Notes: generated by a model not told the origin, from the sequence alone. A DNA stretch of 12,163 bases from Eubacteriales bacterium (GCA_028701715.1 JAQVQF010000051.1:1-12163), one strand, 5' to 3'. Shown: positions 1 through 5,730, counted from the first letter of the stretch. Numbers and translations are program-made.

Positions 1-858
1 TCCCTCGATTCCAAGCAATACGCCCGCCCGATTGCTTATTATGCGGAATACGCCGCCGGGGTTAACGATATTTTGGGTTACCCGAGTGTCGTAACTGTGA
101 TAATATTCGCAAAGCTTGTAAAATTCTTAAACGCAGATATGCCGAACGAAGCATTGGAAACGCTGTTCGGACTTGAAATACCCGACGAATTTACTCAGCC
201 GGCGCTGGTGCGTCTTAAAGCGGAATGCAGAAAAGTATTTAATATATCCGATAATGAGGATTTAAACGCGGTTGTCGGCATATGCGTTTCGGGCATTTAC
301 GGCGTTTCGGTTGCCGCGGCGGAGTATTTTGAAAACAGACCTGTCAATCTGAAAAAGCTGTTTGAGGCAAGCTTAAGAGTCCTGGACAAAAAGCTTCTTG
401 ATAATATAAACAAAGCGGAAAAGCCACCGAAGAACTATAAAAAAGCGGCGGCGGAGGCTCACGATACCGCCGCGGTTAAGGCGCTTGAGGGTCTTGTGAA
501 ATTTTGCGCCTGTGTGTGCAGGACAACCTGCGGAGACATGATAAAGCAAAGGCTGTGTTATGCGTCTGTCAGCGAACTGGATTATACGCTTGTGAGTATT
601 TATAACGAGCATTTCAAGGGTTTGAAAAAAGAAGTTATGACTCTAAGTCAGGCAACCAGGGCAAACGATGCGATAATTGCCGAAAAGCTGAAAAATGATT
701 ACGGTAAAAAAAGCCTTCCTGAACGGCCTCAGCCCGGAGCTGATAACCGGGAAAACACCGCCGTTAAAGCGGTGGATGACAATAAAAGCGCATCGGCGGC
801 AAGCAACCCTCAAAAAGCCGAAAAGAAAAAAGGCTTCGGCTTTTTCAGAAAAAAATAG
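1..858 (+). CDS. Unrecognised protein, 5' end outside window
   Basis: The frame is open from base 1 without a stop, so this is the C-terminal 285 residues of a longer gene. A TTG at 73 is a possible start, but the coding-like frame continues upstream of it and no good ribosome site precedes it. The visible protein is a mostly helical, Ala/Lys/Glu-rich chain with no clear membrane segment. Its central part contains several Cys residues (around the CACVCRTTC stretch). The last 60 or so residues are low-complexity, rich in Lys, Ala, Asn and Pro, and end in a basic-aromatic tail (KKKGFGFFRKK). I do not recognise the family. The tail looks disordered and could contact membrane or nucleic acid, but that is a guess. 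The gene ends in TAG seven bases before a strong terminator, so it is the last gene of its transcript. Confidence 0.75.
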   Translation, partial: SLDSKQYARPIAYYAEYAAGVNDILGYPSVVTVIIFAKLVKFLNADMPNEALETLFGLEIPDEFTQPALVRLKAECRKVFNISDNEDLNAVVGICVSGIYGVSVAAAEYFENRPVNLKKLFEASLRVLDKKLLDNINKAEKPPKNYKKAAAEAHDTAAVKALEGLVKFCACVCRTTCGDMIKQRLCYASVSELDYTLVSIYNEHFKGLKKEVMTLSQATRANDAIIAEKLKNDYGKKSLPERPQPGADNRENTAVKAVDDNKSASAASNPQKAEKKKGFGFFRKK

Positions 859-864
859 TATTTT

Positions 865-897
865 AAAACGCTTCCCGTTAAAAGGAAGCGTTTTATA
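865..897 (+). terminator. Rho-independent terminator after the first gene
   Basis: Perfect 11-bp inverted repeat: AAAACGCTTCC at 865-875 pairs with GGAAGCGTTTT at 884-894 around an 8-base loop. The right arm ends in a T run. The A-rich left and T-rich right flanks mean it could work in either direction, but only the plus-strand gene runs into it. Confidence 0.88.
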
Positions 898-929
898 AAA
901 CGCCTTTCGTAACGGTGTTTTACAGCGTC

Positions 930-958
930 TTGACAGGCGATATATATAACCATATAAT
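930..958 (+). promoter_or_regulatory. Perfect sigma-A promoter for the hydrolase/yhhN pair
   Basis: TTGACA at 930-935 and TATAAT at 953-958 are separated by exactly 17 bases, a full match to the housekeeping consensus. Transcription should start near 965, which is also where the GGGAGG ribosome site (965-970) begins. The leader would then be only about 14 bases, with the ribosome site at the very 5' end of the mRNA. Confidence 0.88.
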
Positions 959-978
959 AGCATTGGGAGGTGTGATAC

Positions 979-1962
979 ATGAGCTGGATTATCGCCGTGT
1001 CCGCGGTCGGATTGCTCGCCGTTGCATATTCGGCGTGCTATGTTTTATTCCGCCTGACCATAATCAAAAAGAAAAGAAATATCTTCGGTAAAGCCCGCAC
1101 CGTCAAAGACAGGAGAAACAGCAAGCTCGGTAATTTTAACCGTTCCGGTTATGAATGGACGGAAAAGCAGCCTCATGAGGAGGTTTTAATAAAAAGCTTC
1201 GACAGCCTGTCACTTTATGCGCGGCTGTATTTACATAATAACCGCGGTAATTATAATTATATAATCCTGTTTCACGGCTACCGTTCAAGCGCGAGACGCG
1301 ATTTCGGCGGGCTTGTGACCGAATACTACAACCGCGGCTGGAATGTGCTGCTCGCAGACCAAAGAAGTCACGGGAAAAGCGGCGGTAAATATATAACCCT
1401 GGGATCGCTTGAGCGTTTCGACGTAATCTGTTGGGCAGAATACCTGACCGACCGTTTCGGCGGACACATTTCCGTCGTTTTGGGCGGTATGTCCATGGGC
1501 GCGACAAGCGTACTGGGCGCCGCGGGACTTAATCTTCCGGCTACGGTGAAAGGCATAATAGCCGATTGCGGCTTTACGTCGCCGAAGGAAATAATAACCC
1601 ATGTGGGAAAGAAGGATTTCTATAGGCTGCCCGTCAATAAGGCTCTGGCTTTCCGTATAATAGAGCTGCAGTGCAGGCTGCGCGGTTTTTCGCTGCAAAG
1701 CCCTCCCGTTTATGAGGCGATAAAGAACAACAGCCTCCCCGTGCTGTTTATACACGGCAAGGCCGACAAATTCGTACCTCCGGAAATGTCCGTAAGGTGT
1801 TATAACGAAGCGGAGTGCGAGAAAAATATTCTTCTCATTGAAGGCGCCGCACATGCGGAAAGCGCCGCGGAGGATACTGATCGTTATCTCAATGCGGTTT
1901 TTGCGTTTCTTGAAAAAATAATTGAAAAAGAAAAGGAGAAAACAGTATGTTTGCCGCGATAG
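979..1962 (+). CDS. Membrane-anchored alpha/beta hydrolase
   Basis: A 327-residue alpha/beta-hydrolase-fold protein of the serine aminopeptidase/YqkD-like type. A hydrophobic N-terminal helix (about residues 3-29) followed by a Lys/Arg cluster suggests an anchor with the catalytic domain on the cytoplasmic side. The oxyanion region is LFHGY (97-101), the nucleophile elbow is GMSMG with Ser172, the likely acid is Asp263 (in HGKADKFVP) and the likely base is His292 (in EGAAHAE). The triad is therefore complete and in the right order. The ATG at 979 is preceded by GGGAGG with 8-base spacing and by a perfect promoter. The last 16 bases overlap the next gene, indicating translational coupling. The substrate is unknown: ester, lipid or peptide are all possible. 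Pairing with a YhhN-like membrane protein makes a lipid substrate attractive, but that is inference. Confidence 0.9.
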   Translation: MSWIIAVSAVGLLAVAYSACYVLFRLTIIKKKRNIFGKARTVKDRRNSKLGNFNRSGYEWTEKQPHEEVLIKSFDSLSLYARLYLHNNRGNYNYIILFHGYRSSARRDFGGLVTEYYNRGWNVLLADQRSHGKSGGKYITLGSLERFDVICWAEYLTDRFGGHISVVLGGMSMGATSVLGAAGLNLPATVKGIIADCGFTSPKEIITHVGKKDFYRLPVNKALAFRIIELQCRLRGFSLQSPPVYEAIKNNSLPVLFIHGKADKFVPPEMSVRCYNEAECEKNILLIEGAAHAESAAEDTDRYLNAVFAFLEKIIEKEKEKTVCLPR

Positions 1963-2702
1963 CGATGACGGTTTCTTTTCTGTTCATAATGCTTTATGAA
2001 GCGAAAATCGGCAATAATGTTGATACAAGCATGATTTTCAAGCTGTTGACCTCGGGGGTATTCGTGGCCGCGGGTATAATAGGGGTGATATTGAATAAGC
2101 AGAATTCAATGTATAAATGGTTTATATTATCCGGGCTTATAGTCGCTTTAATCGGCGATTTTTGTTTGGCTTATCAGTATAAGAGCGGCGATATATGGTT
2201 TATGATCGGTATGGGGGCGTTTGTGGTCACTCATGTTTTGTTTACATTGGGGCTGTATCAGATCGACGGCTTCAGATGGCGTGAGGTTATAATATCGGCG
2301 GTCTTTTACGGCTTGCTCGCGTGGTTCCTGCTTACGCGGGGAAACGGTATGGGTTATATGACCGTGCCGGTGCTTATTTACATGGCTACCATGGCGTTTA
2401 TGTGCGGCAAAGCGTTTTCGGCGGTGATTTCCCGCGGAGCGATTATCGGAGAGATGGGATTCTTCCTGATTCTGGCGGGCGTGTTACTATTTACCGTTTC
2501 CGATATAATTCTCGGAATATGTATGTTCGTGGATATTGGGGAGCTTGTACGTTCACTTACCGCAAATAAACTCGCGTTTTGCGGAAAAGCGGACGATATA
2601 ATGGTTTTCAACGCCTTTACATATTTTATAGGTCAGACACTCATCGCCTGCTCGATATATTATGTTGGAAGAACACAAGGGGGCGGTTCTGATGTGTTCT
2701 GA
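1947..2702 (+). CDS. YhhN-family (lysoplasmalogenase-like) membrane protein
   Basis: A 251-residue polytopic protein with about eight membrane helices (roughly 2-18, 28-50, 55-77, 82-104, 112-129, 137-160, 167-191 and 220-241). It shows the YhhN/TMEM86 pattern: KLLTSG in helix 2, a Gly-Asp pair (Asp71) ending helix 3, His96 in helix 4, LFTVSD (Asp186) in helix 7 and a Gly-Gln (Gln230) in the last helix. Characterised relatives hydrolyse the vinyl-ether bond of lysoplasmalogens, and plasmalogens are common in anaerobic Clostridia, so that activity is plausible but unproven here. The start at 1947 has AAGGAG (1933-1938) with 8-base spacing and lies inside the end of the hydrolase gene. Codons 243-251 fall inside the left arm of an inverted-repeat element, so the short hydrophilic tail (TQGGGSDVF) is probably repeat-derived. 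Confidence 0.85.
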   Translation: MFAAIAMTVSFLFIMLYEAKIGNNVDTSMIFKLLTSGVFVAAGIIGVILNKQNSMYKWFILSGLIVALIGDFCLAYQYKSGDIWFMIGMGAFVVTHVLFTLGLYQIDGFRWREVIISAVFYGLLAWFLLTRGNGMGYMTVPVLIYMATMAFMCGKAFSAVISRGAIIGEMGFFLILAGVLLFTVSDIILGICMFVDIGELVRSLTANKLAFCGKADDIMVFNAFTYFIGQTLIACSIYYVGRTQGGGSDVF

Positions 2703-2750
2703 AACAAATTATAATTAGTTATTTCGACACACAAGAACCGTCCCTTGTTT
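2673..2750. repeat. Inverted-repeat element A (MITE/REP-like)
   Basis: The left arm from 2673 (core CAAGGG..CGGTTCT, 2676-2690) and the right arm (AGAACCG at 2734-2740, then TCCCTTG at 2741-2747) are near-perfect reverse complements with small indels, around a loop of about 40 A+T-rich bases. ACACA/TGTGT extends the pairing inside the arms. The left arm forms the last codons of the yhhN-like gene. The structure lies between converging genes and has a T-rich right flank, so it may also act as a terminator. The 11-base core AAGGGACGGTT recurs at 5655-5665. Similar inverted motifs in Firmicutes are, from memory, associated with REP/MITE elements; no transposase is present here. Confidence 0.7.
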
Positions 2751-2759
2751 TGTTGTGCT

Positions 2760-3293
2760 TTAGCTTAATTTAATGATATTTATATTGGGTTGAAGTGATT
2801 CTATCGCTATACCCGAGGTATTTATTACAGTTAGAACATCGCCTGCGTCTGCTTCAATAATAACCGAAAAACTTAAATTAACCAATTGGAATGACGTTGA
2901 AACGGTATGACCCGCAAAAGAGCCGAGTACATCAACATCGTTTTGCTGTAAAATAACAGATAAAATAGCGGCTATTCCCGGTTCGGGCGGTTGAAAAACG
3001 GATATATTAAAGGATACATAATAACTTCCGGATTCATTTATAATAAACTCGTCCGATCCCGGTGTATGACTTATGGCATCGCCAACAACAACTCGATTTG
3101 TGTCGAATACTATAAGGCCGTCGGCGGGAATTAAAACTGATTCCTCAGAAAAAGTATAACTGTTAATAAAATTCGGCGCTATTGTATCATTTATAAAAAT
3201 GATGCTGAATAACAGTATAAAAACGCTAAACGCAATGGCTATAATACATAAACAACTGTTTTTATTTGTGTTTTTAGGCTCGTTGCACTCCAT
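2760..3293 (-). CDS. Membrane-anchored BclA-C/TNF-like jelly-roll protein
   Basis: A 177-residue protein. A short polar N-terminus rich in Asn and Lys leads into one membrane helix (about 14-34), so it is probably a type II anchored protein with the rest outside. From about residue 55 onward it resembles the beta jelly-roll C-terminal domain of BclA-like collagen/exosporium proteins: IPADGLIVFDTNR, then AISHTPGSDEFIINESGSYYV, ending in a hydrophobic strand and KLS. Such domains normally trimerise. The usual Gly-X-Y collagen stalk is absent. I start at the ATG at 3293, because GAGGTG at 3300-3305 fits it with 6-base spacing. The GTG at 3302 lies inside that ribosome site and would leave almost no leader from the promoter at 3311-3339. 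It may be a cell-surface or spore-surface protein. Confidence 0.78.
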   Translation of the reverse strand: MECNEPKNTNKNSCLCIIAIAFSVFILLFSIIFINDTIAPNFINSYTFSEESVLIPADGLIVFDTNRVVVGDAISHTPGSDEFIINESGSYYVSFNISVFQPPEPGIAAILSVILQQNDVDVLGSFAGHTVSTSFQLVNLSFSVIIEADAGDVLTVINTSGIAIESLQPNINIIKLS

Positions 3294-3299
3294 TTTACT

Positions 3300-3305
3300 C
3301 ACCTC
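3300..3305 (-). promoter_or_regulatory. Ribosome site that decides the jelly-roll start
   Basis: On the minus strand GAGGTG is followed by six bases and then ATG at 3293. The longer GTG start at 3302 would use the GTG of this same motif and has no ribosome site of its own. Confidence 0.75.
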
Positions 3306-3310
3306 TGTAT

Positions 3311-3339
3311 ATTATATTTCAAAAGAAAAATAATGTTAA
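3311..3339 (-). promoter_or_regulatory. Sigma-A promoter for the jelly-roll gene
   Basis: Minus-strand TTAACA (3334-3339) and TATAAT (3311-3316) are 17 bases apart, five of six and six of six matches to consensus. The predicted start site near 3304 gives a leader of about 10 bases with the ribosome site at its 5' end, like the promoter at 930. Confidence 0.78.
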
Positions 3340-3404
3340 CAAAAGCAAATGAAAATCAAGCAGCAACTCCGAAAAAATGCTGTGGTGAAAATTCGGTTAA
3401 ATAC

Positions 3405-3476
3405 AATATGAAGGTTCTTCTATGCGAGCAATTGATAGTATAATTATACTTCAACAAAGAAGAACCTTCCTATTAT
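3405..3476. repeat. Inverted-repeat element B
   Basis: AAGGTTCTTCT (3411-3421) pairs with AGAAGAACCTT (3458-3468). Inside lie TTGA/TCAA and a perfect 14-base palindrome, AGTATAATTATACT (3437-3450), so the whole unit can fold as one long nested hairpin. Bases 3445-3476 match 4712-4743 of element C at 30 of 32 positions. It lies between two minus-strand genes, upstream of the jelly-roll promoter. No coding sequence is seen in this 224-base gap beyond this element and that promoter. Confidence 0.75.
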
Positions 3477-3526
3477 GGTATGGTTTTTATAAGCTGCTTT
3501 AACAACGGATCCATTTTACAACGATC

Positions 3527-3862
3527 CTATTTAACTGTATAAACGAACGTCGATGAAGCAAGCCTGATATTTTCCTGTCCGGTAACATTTACCTGTACGG
3601 TATAGCTTCCGGTATATGCATCCCATGGAATATAATACGACAGTAAATAAGTACCGTCCGCTTGCTTATCCATAATCTGAGTAATTCCGTACTGCGGAAC
3701 GCTGATTGTTACATTTTTAACTTCGCCGATATCCTTGACACAAGCTGAAACCAAAACTTGATCGCCTCTGCCCGCGGATGCAGGTGTTACGGAGGTGCTG
3801 ATGTTGTTGTTGCTGTTGCTGTTACTGTTACTGTTACTGTTGCCGCTGTAGTAATTTTCCAT
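3527..3862 (-). CDS. Small Asn/Ser-repeat protein with Ig-like beta-sandwich
   Basis: A 111-residue protein with an excellent ribosome site (AAGGAGG, 9 bases before the ATG). Residues 8-20 are an alternating Asn-Ser run followed by Asn-Asn-Asn. Residues from about 24 to 111 alternate hydrophobic and polar residues in the manner of an Ig-like or FN3-like beta-sandwich (for example VLVSACVKDIG, KNVTISVPQYG, GTYLLSYYIP, GSYTVQVNVTG and the final STFVYTVK). There is no signal peptide or anchor, so if it reaches the surface it must do so by another route, for example as a spore-layer protein. It lies 49 bases after the TetR gene on the same strand, with no convincing promoter between, so it may be the regulator's co-transcribed target. 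I do not recognise a specific family. Confidence 0.75.
   Translation of the reverse strand: MENYYSGNSNSNSNSNSNNNISTSVTPASAGRGDQVLVSACVKDIGEVKNVTISVPQYGITQIMDKQADGTYLLSYYIPWDAYTGSYTVQVNVTGQENIRLASSTFVYTVK
3803..3841 (-). repeat. In-frame Asn/Ser codon repeat
   Basis: Codons 8-20 of the small Ig-like protein are runs of AAC alternating with AGT or AGC, ending in AAC-AAC-AAC. The repeat unit is six bases (AACAGT), so slippage would change the linker length by two residues without breaking the frame. Confidence 0.85.
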
Positions 3863-3911
3863 TTATATTTTCCTCCTTCCCAATTGATTTTTATATTTCT
3901 ACGTTGAAATA

Positions 3912-4481
3912 TCAGAATCTTTTATATAACCATGAGGAAATAATTTCAAGCATAAAATCGCGTATTTCACCCGGGGTTGTTTTATCGTTGTTTTTTAAAT
4001 AATATTTGCACACTGTATCGAGCATTCCGAGCATACCGGATGCAACCATATTATAATTTACTGAACTTTTAGTATTATCAGATACACTTTTTAAAATATC
4101 TGCGATAAAGCTTATATATTCGTTTTTAAGATCATCTATTTCAGCGAGTGCGTCGGCATCGATTCCGCTTGACAATTCGTTAAAAAATATTTTCGCGAGC
4201 TCTCCGTATTCAAGGTACAAATCAATATTTGCTTCGATGGCCTTTTTTAACTGAATCTCGACAGGTGTATTTTCGTTCAGCTCATTCTTTATTTTATCAG
4301 TAATCATTGTCATGCCTTCGATAACAAGGCTTTTAAAAAGCTCAAGCTTTGTCGGGAAATGGTAATACAATGTTCCCTTCGCAACATCCGCTTCGCGGGC
4401 AATCACATCCATGCTGGCACGGTAATAACCTTCCTTTGAAAACACGCGTATAGCCGCACCTATAATTTTATCTCTGCTCAT
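3912..4481 (-). CDS. TetR/AcrR-family transcriptional regulator
   Basis: A 189-residue one-component repressor of usual family length. The DNA-binding domain covers about residues 1-50, with the family signature at 14-49: FSKEGYYRASMDVIA, then VAKGTLYYHFPTKLELF, where residues 23-42 form the helix-turn-helix. Residues 55-189 are the all-helical ligand-binding and dimerisation domain, whose ligand cannot be read from sequence. Minus-strand AGAGG lies about 5-7 bases before the ATG. The gene has a perfect sigma-A promoter with a palindromic operator at the start site (4514-4529), so it almost certainly represses itself. The small Ig-like protein follows at 49 bases and may share the transcript. 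No efflux pump or enzyme target is adjacent. Confidence 0.93.
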   Translation of the reverse strand: MSRDKIIGAAIRVFSKEGYYRASMDVIAREADVAKGTLYYHFPTKLELFKSLVIEGMTMITDKIKNELNENTPVEIQLKKAIEANIDLYLEYGELAKIFFNELSSGIDADALAEIDDLKNEYISFIADILKSVSDNTKSSVNYNMVASGMLGMLDTVCKYYLKNNDKTTPGEIRDFMLEIISSWLYKRF

Positions 4482-4513
4482 AATACCTCTGCAATAAATT
4501 TATCAATCAATTG

Positions 4514-4529
4514 TACTGACTGGTCAGTA
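4514..4529. promoter_or_regulatory. Palindromic TetR operator
   Basis: TACTGAC-TG-GTCAGTA is a perfect 7-2-7 palindrome. It begins at the last base of the -10 box and covers the predicted start site (near 4522) of the tetR-like gene. The size, symmetry and position are typical for a TetR-family autorepression site. Confidence 0.82.
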
Positions 4530-4557
4530 TTATAACATACTATTTATTGTATGTCAA
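4529..4557 (-). promoter_or_regulatory. Perfect sigma-A promoter of the tetR-like gene
   Basis: Minus-strand TTGACA (4552-4557), a 17-base spacer and TATAAT (4529-4534). A full-consensus promoter for a regulator implies tight repression, which the overlapping operator would supply. The leader is about 41 bases. Confidence 0.88.
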
Positions 4558-4670
4558 TAGGTTTGCAAAAAAACTAAAAAAAATAACGCACATAATGTGT
4601 GTTGTATGTTTTAAACATAACAAGGATTTAACATCCGATAAATTTTACGTTAAAAACTTTGAAAAAACAC

Positions 4671-4743
4671 AATGGGTCAGTTCTTCTGTACGGTCAGGTT
4701 GAAATTAAAAGTATACTTCAACACAGAAGAACCTTCCCATTAT
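4671..4743. repeat. Inverted-repeat element C, possible terminator of the XRE gene
   Basis: Arms of 19 bases at 4671-4689 and 4723-4741 are reverse complements with three adjacent mismatches (TCA against AAG). An inner stem, GTTGAA (4698-4703) with TTCAAC (4717-4722), continues the fold. Bases 4712-4743 match element B at 30 of 32 positions. On the minus strand the stem is followed by GTG and six T residues (4662-4667), 45 bases past the XRE stop, so it may serve as that gene's terminator. The rest of the 304-base gap 4482-4785 holds only the tetR promoter and operator. Confidence 0.72.
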
Positions 4744-4785
4744 AATACTTAACAAGTTAGTAATTTGTCAGCAATTTGCATACTG

Positions 4786-5523
4786 TCATATCTTAATTAC
4801 AGGCATATAAGCATAGCCGGTTGTATGCTCCGATGTATCGAACACTTCCATTTCCTGAGCACCGTTTATTGCCATTTTATAACCGTGAGTCGGCATGAAA
4901 TAATTTCTTATATAAGCGAAAAGCTCCCATATTTCACATTTTTCTTTTGTCAGTAATTGTGCCGTTGCTTTATCGGTATATGCTCTCACAAACAATGACG
5001 CAGGCATAATAAAAACATCAAGCCCGTTAGGCTGTACCGATGATGTCGTTTCGCGAACAAAGCCCATCCCCCGATTGCTTCCGTGTTTCCAAAAGTCTAT
5101 ACTGAGATGAACATCGTATACCGGTTTTACACAGTCGATAACCAAATTAAAAGCAAGCTGTCTTTCTTCCTCACTGAAAGCTTCAAGAGCTTGATTAATA
5201 TCGATCGTTTCGTTTTCATATACGATTTTACCCGCAAGAATGGTTTCGGCTTTTTCGATTACTTCAAACAAAGCGTTACCGATTTTTATCGTATCAATAA
5301 TTTTTTCGCCTCTTTCGTCATCGCAAAGCAGGCTATCGATGGAAACACGATAAATCTGAGCAAGCAATTTCAAATTCCATACATCGGGTAAACATTCACC
5401 CTTTTCCCATTTTGAAACCGCTTGATCGGATACTCCGATTTTATCGGAAACATCCTTTTGAGTAAAATTCCTTAATTTACGAAGCTCTTTTAGCTTTTCG
5501 CCGAACTTGATTACATTAATCAT
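4786..5523 (-). CDS. XRE-family regulator with GyrI-like effector domain
   Basis: A 245-residue regulator. Residues 7-67 are a Cro/CI-type helix-turn-helix (LKELRKLRNFTQKDVSDKIG, then VSDQAVSKWEKGECLP). Residues 70-160 are a linker of mostly helical character. Residues 165-245 resemble a GyrI-like/AraC effector-binding domain: VFIMPASLFVRAYTD, then WELFAYIRNYF, and a C-terminal MEVFDTSEHTTGYAYMPVIK strand pair. GyrI-like domains usually bind small hydrophobic or drug-like ligands and are most often attached to AraC or MerR DNA-binding parts, so the XRE partner is less common. AAGGAG lies 9 bases before the ATG. A perfect inverted repeat at 5554-5578 overlaps the likely -10 box and suggests self-control. 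No partner gene is adjacent on the same strand. Confidence 0.85.
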   Translation of the reverse strand: MINVIKFGEKLKELRKLRNFTQKDVSDKIGVSDQAVSKWEKGECLPDVWNLKLLAQIYRVSIDSLLCDDERGEKIIDTIKIGNALFEVIEKAETILAGKIVYENETIDINQALEAFSEEERQLAFNLVIDCVKPVYDVHLSIDFWKHGSNRGMGFVRETTSSVQPNGLDVFIMPASLFVRAYTDKATAQLLTKEKCEIWELFAYIRNYFMPTHGYKMAINGAQEMEVFDTSEHTTGYAYMPVIKI

Positions 5524-5553
5524 GTTGATACGCTCCTTATATGTTGTTGTATC

Positions 5554-5578
5554 ATTATAGTAACATCTGAACTATAAT
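5554..5578. promoter_or_regulatory. Inverted repeat at the XRE promoter, candidate operator
   Basis: ATTATAGT (5554-5561) and ACTATAAT (5571-5578) are perfect 8-base reverse complements with a 9-base spacer. The downstream half contains a minus-strand TATAAT (5554-5559), 30 bases before the XRE start codon. I find no good -35 box at normal spacing, so the promoter itself is uncertain and may be activator-dependent. Confidence 0.6.
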
Positions 5579-5605
5579 AATTCAACAATAAATATGTTTA
5601 AGAAA

Positions 5606-5642
5606 CAGCATGTAAATCAACCCAAGGTTGATTTACAAGCTG
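5606..5642. repeat. Strong isolated hairpin
   Basis: CAGC-A-TGTAAATCAACC (5606-5622) pairs with GGTTGATTTACA-A-GCTG (5626-5642): 16 of 17 positions pair, with a 3-base loop and one A/A mismatch. It lies between the XRE promoter region and the terminator of the operon at 5731-9244. Neither side has a proper T run, so it is not an ordinary terminator. The element-A core fragment lies 12 bases away, so it may be part of a decayed mobile repeat. Confidence 0.7.
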
Positions 5643-5653
5643 TATAGAAATTT

Positions 5654-5665
5654 AAAGGGACGGTT
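5654..5665. repeat. Fragment of repeat element A
   Basis: AAAGGGACGGTT here shares the 11-base core AAGGGACGGTT with the complement of 2736-2746. No second arm is visible beside it, so it is at best a solo or decayed copy; chance cannot be excluded for 11 bases. Confidence 0.4.
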
Positions 5666-5674
5666 AATTCGCTT

Positions 5675-5711
5675 AATAAAATAAAACAACCGCCGGGCTT
5701 ATAACCCGGCG
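5675..5711 (-). terminator. Terminator of the coaD operon
   Basis: CGCCGGG (5691-5697) pairs with CCCGGCG (5705-5711) around a 7-base loop. On the minus strand the stem is followed by a T-rich tail (GTTGTTTTATTTTATT, 5675-5690). It begins 20 bases after the stop codon of the exported-protein gene. Confidence 0.92.
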
Positions 5712-5730
5712 ATATTTTCGTTTAAATTAT

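Noticed and set aside
73..75. TTG as the start of the first gene
   Set aside because: The frame is open and protein-like back to base 1 and no ribosome site precedes the TTG, so the gene is taken as cut by the window edge.
1136..1854. Minus-strand open frames opposite the hydrolase
   Set aside because: They shadow a gene with an intact catalytic triad and strong start signals.
3490..3526. Terminator after the Asn/Ser-repeat gene
   Set aside because: GGATC and GATCC can pair, but the stem is only five bases and lacks a T run; ACAACGGATCC-like direct repeats explain the pattern.
3405..4743. CRISPR array from the repeated GTTCTTC/GAAGAAC motifs
   Set aside because: Copies are more than 1 kb apart with genes between, and each is an inverted pair; there are no regular spacers or cas genes.
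4765..4956. 63-codon plus-strand frame at the end of the XRE gene
   Set aside because: It is antisense to the effector domain, with no ribosome site and no domain signal.
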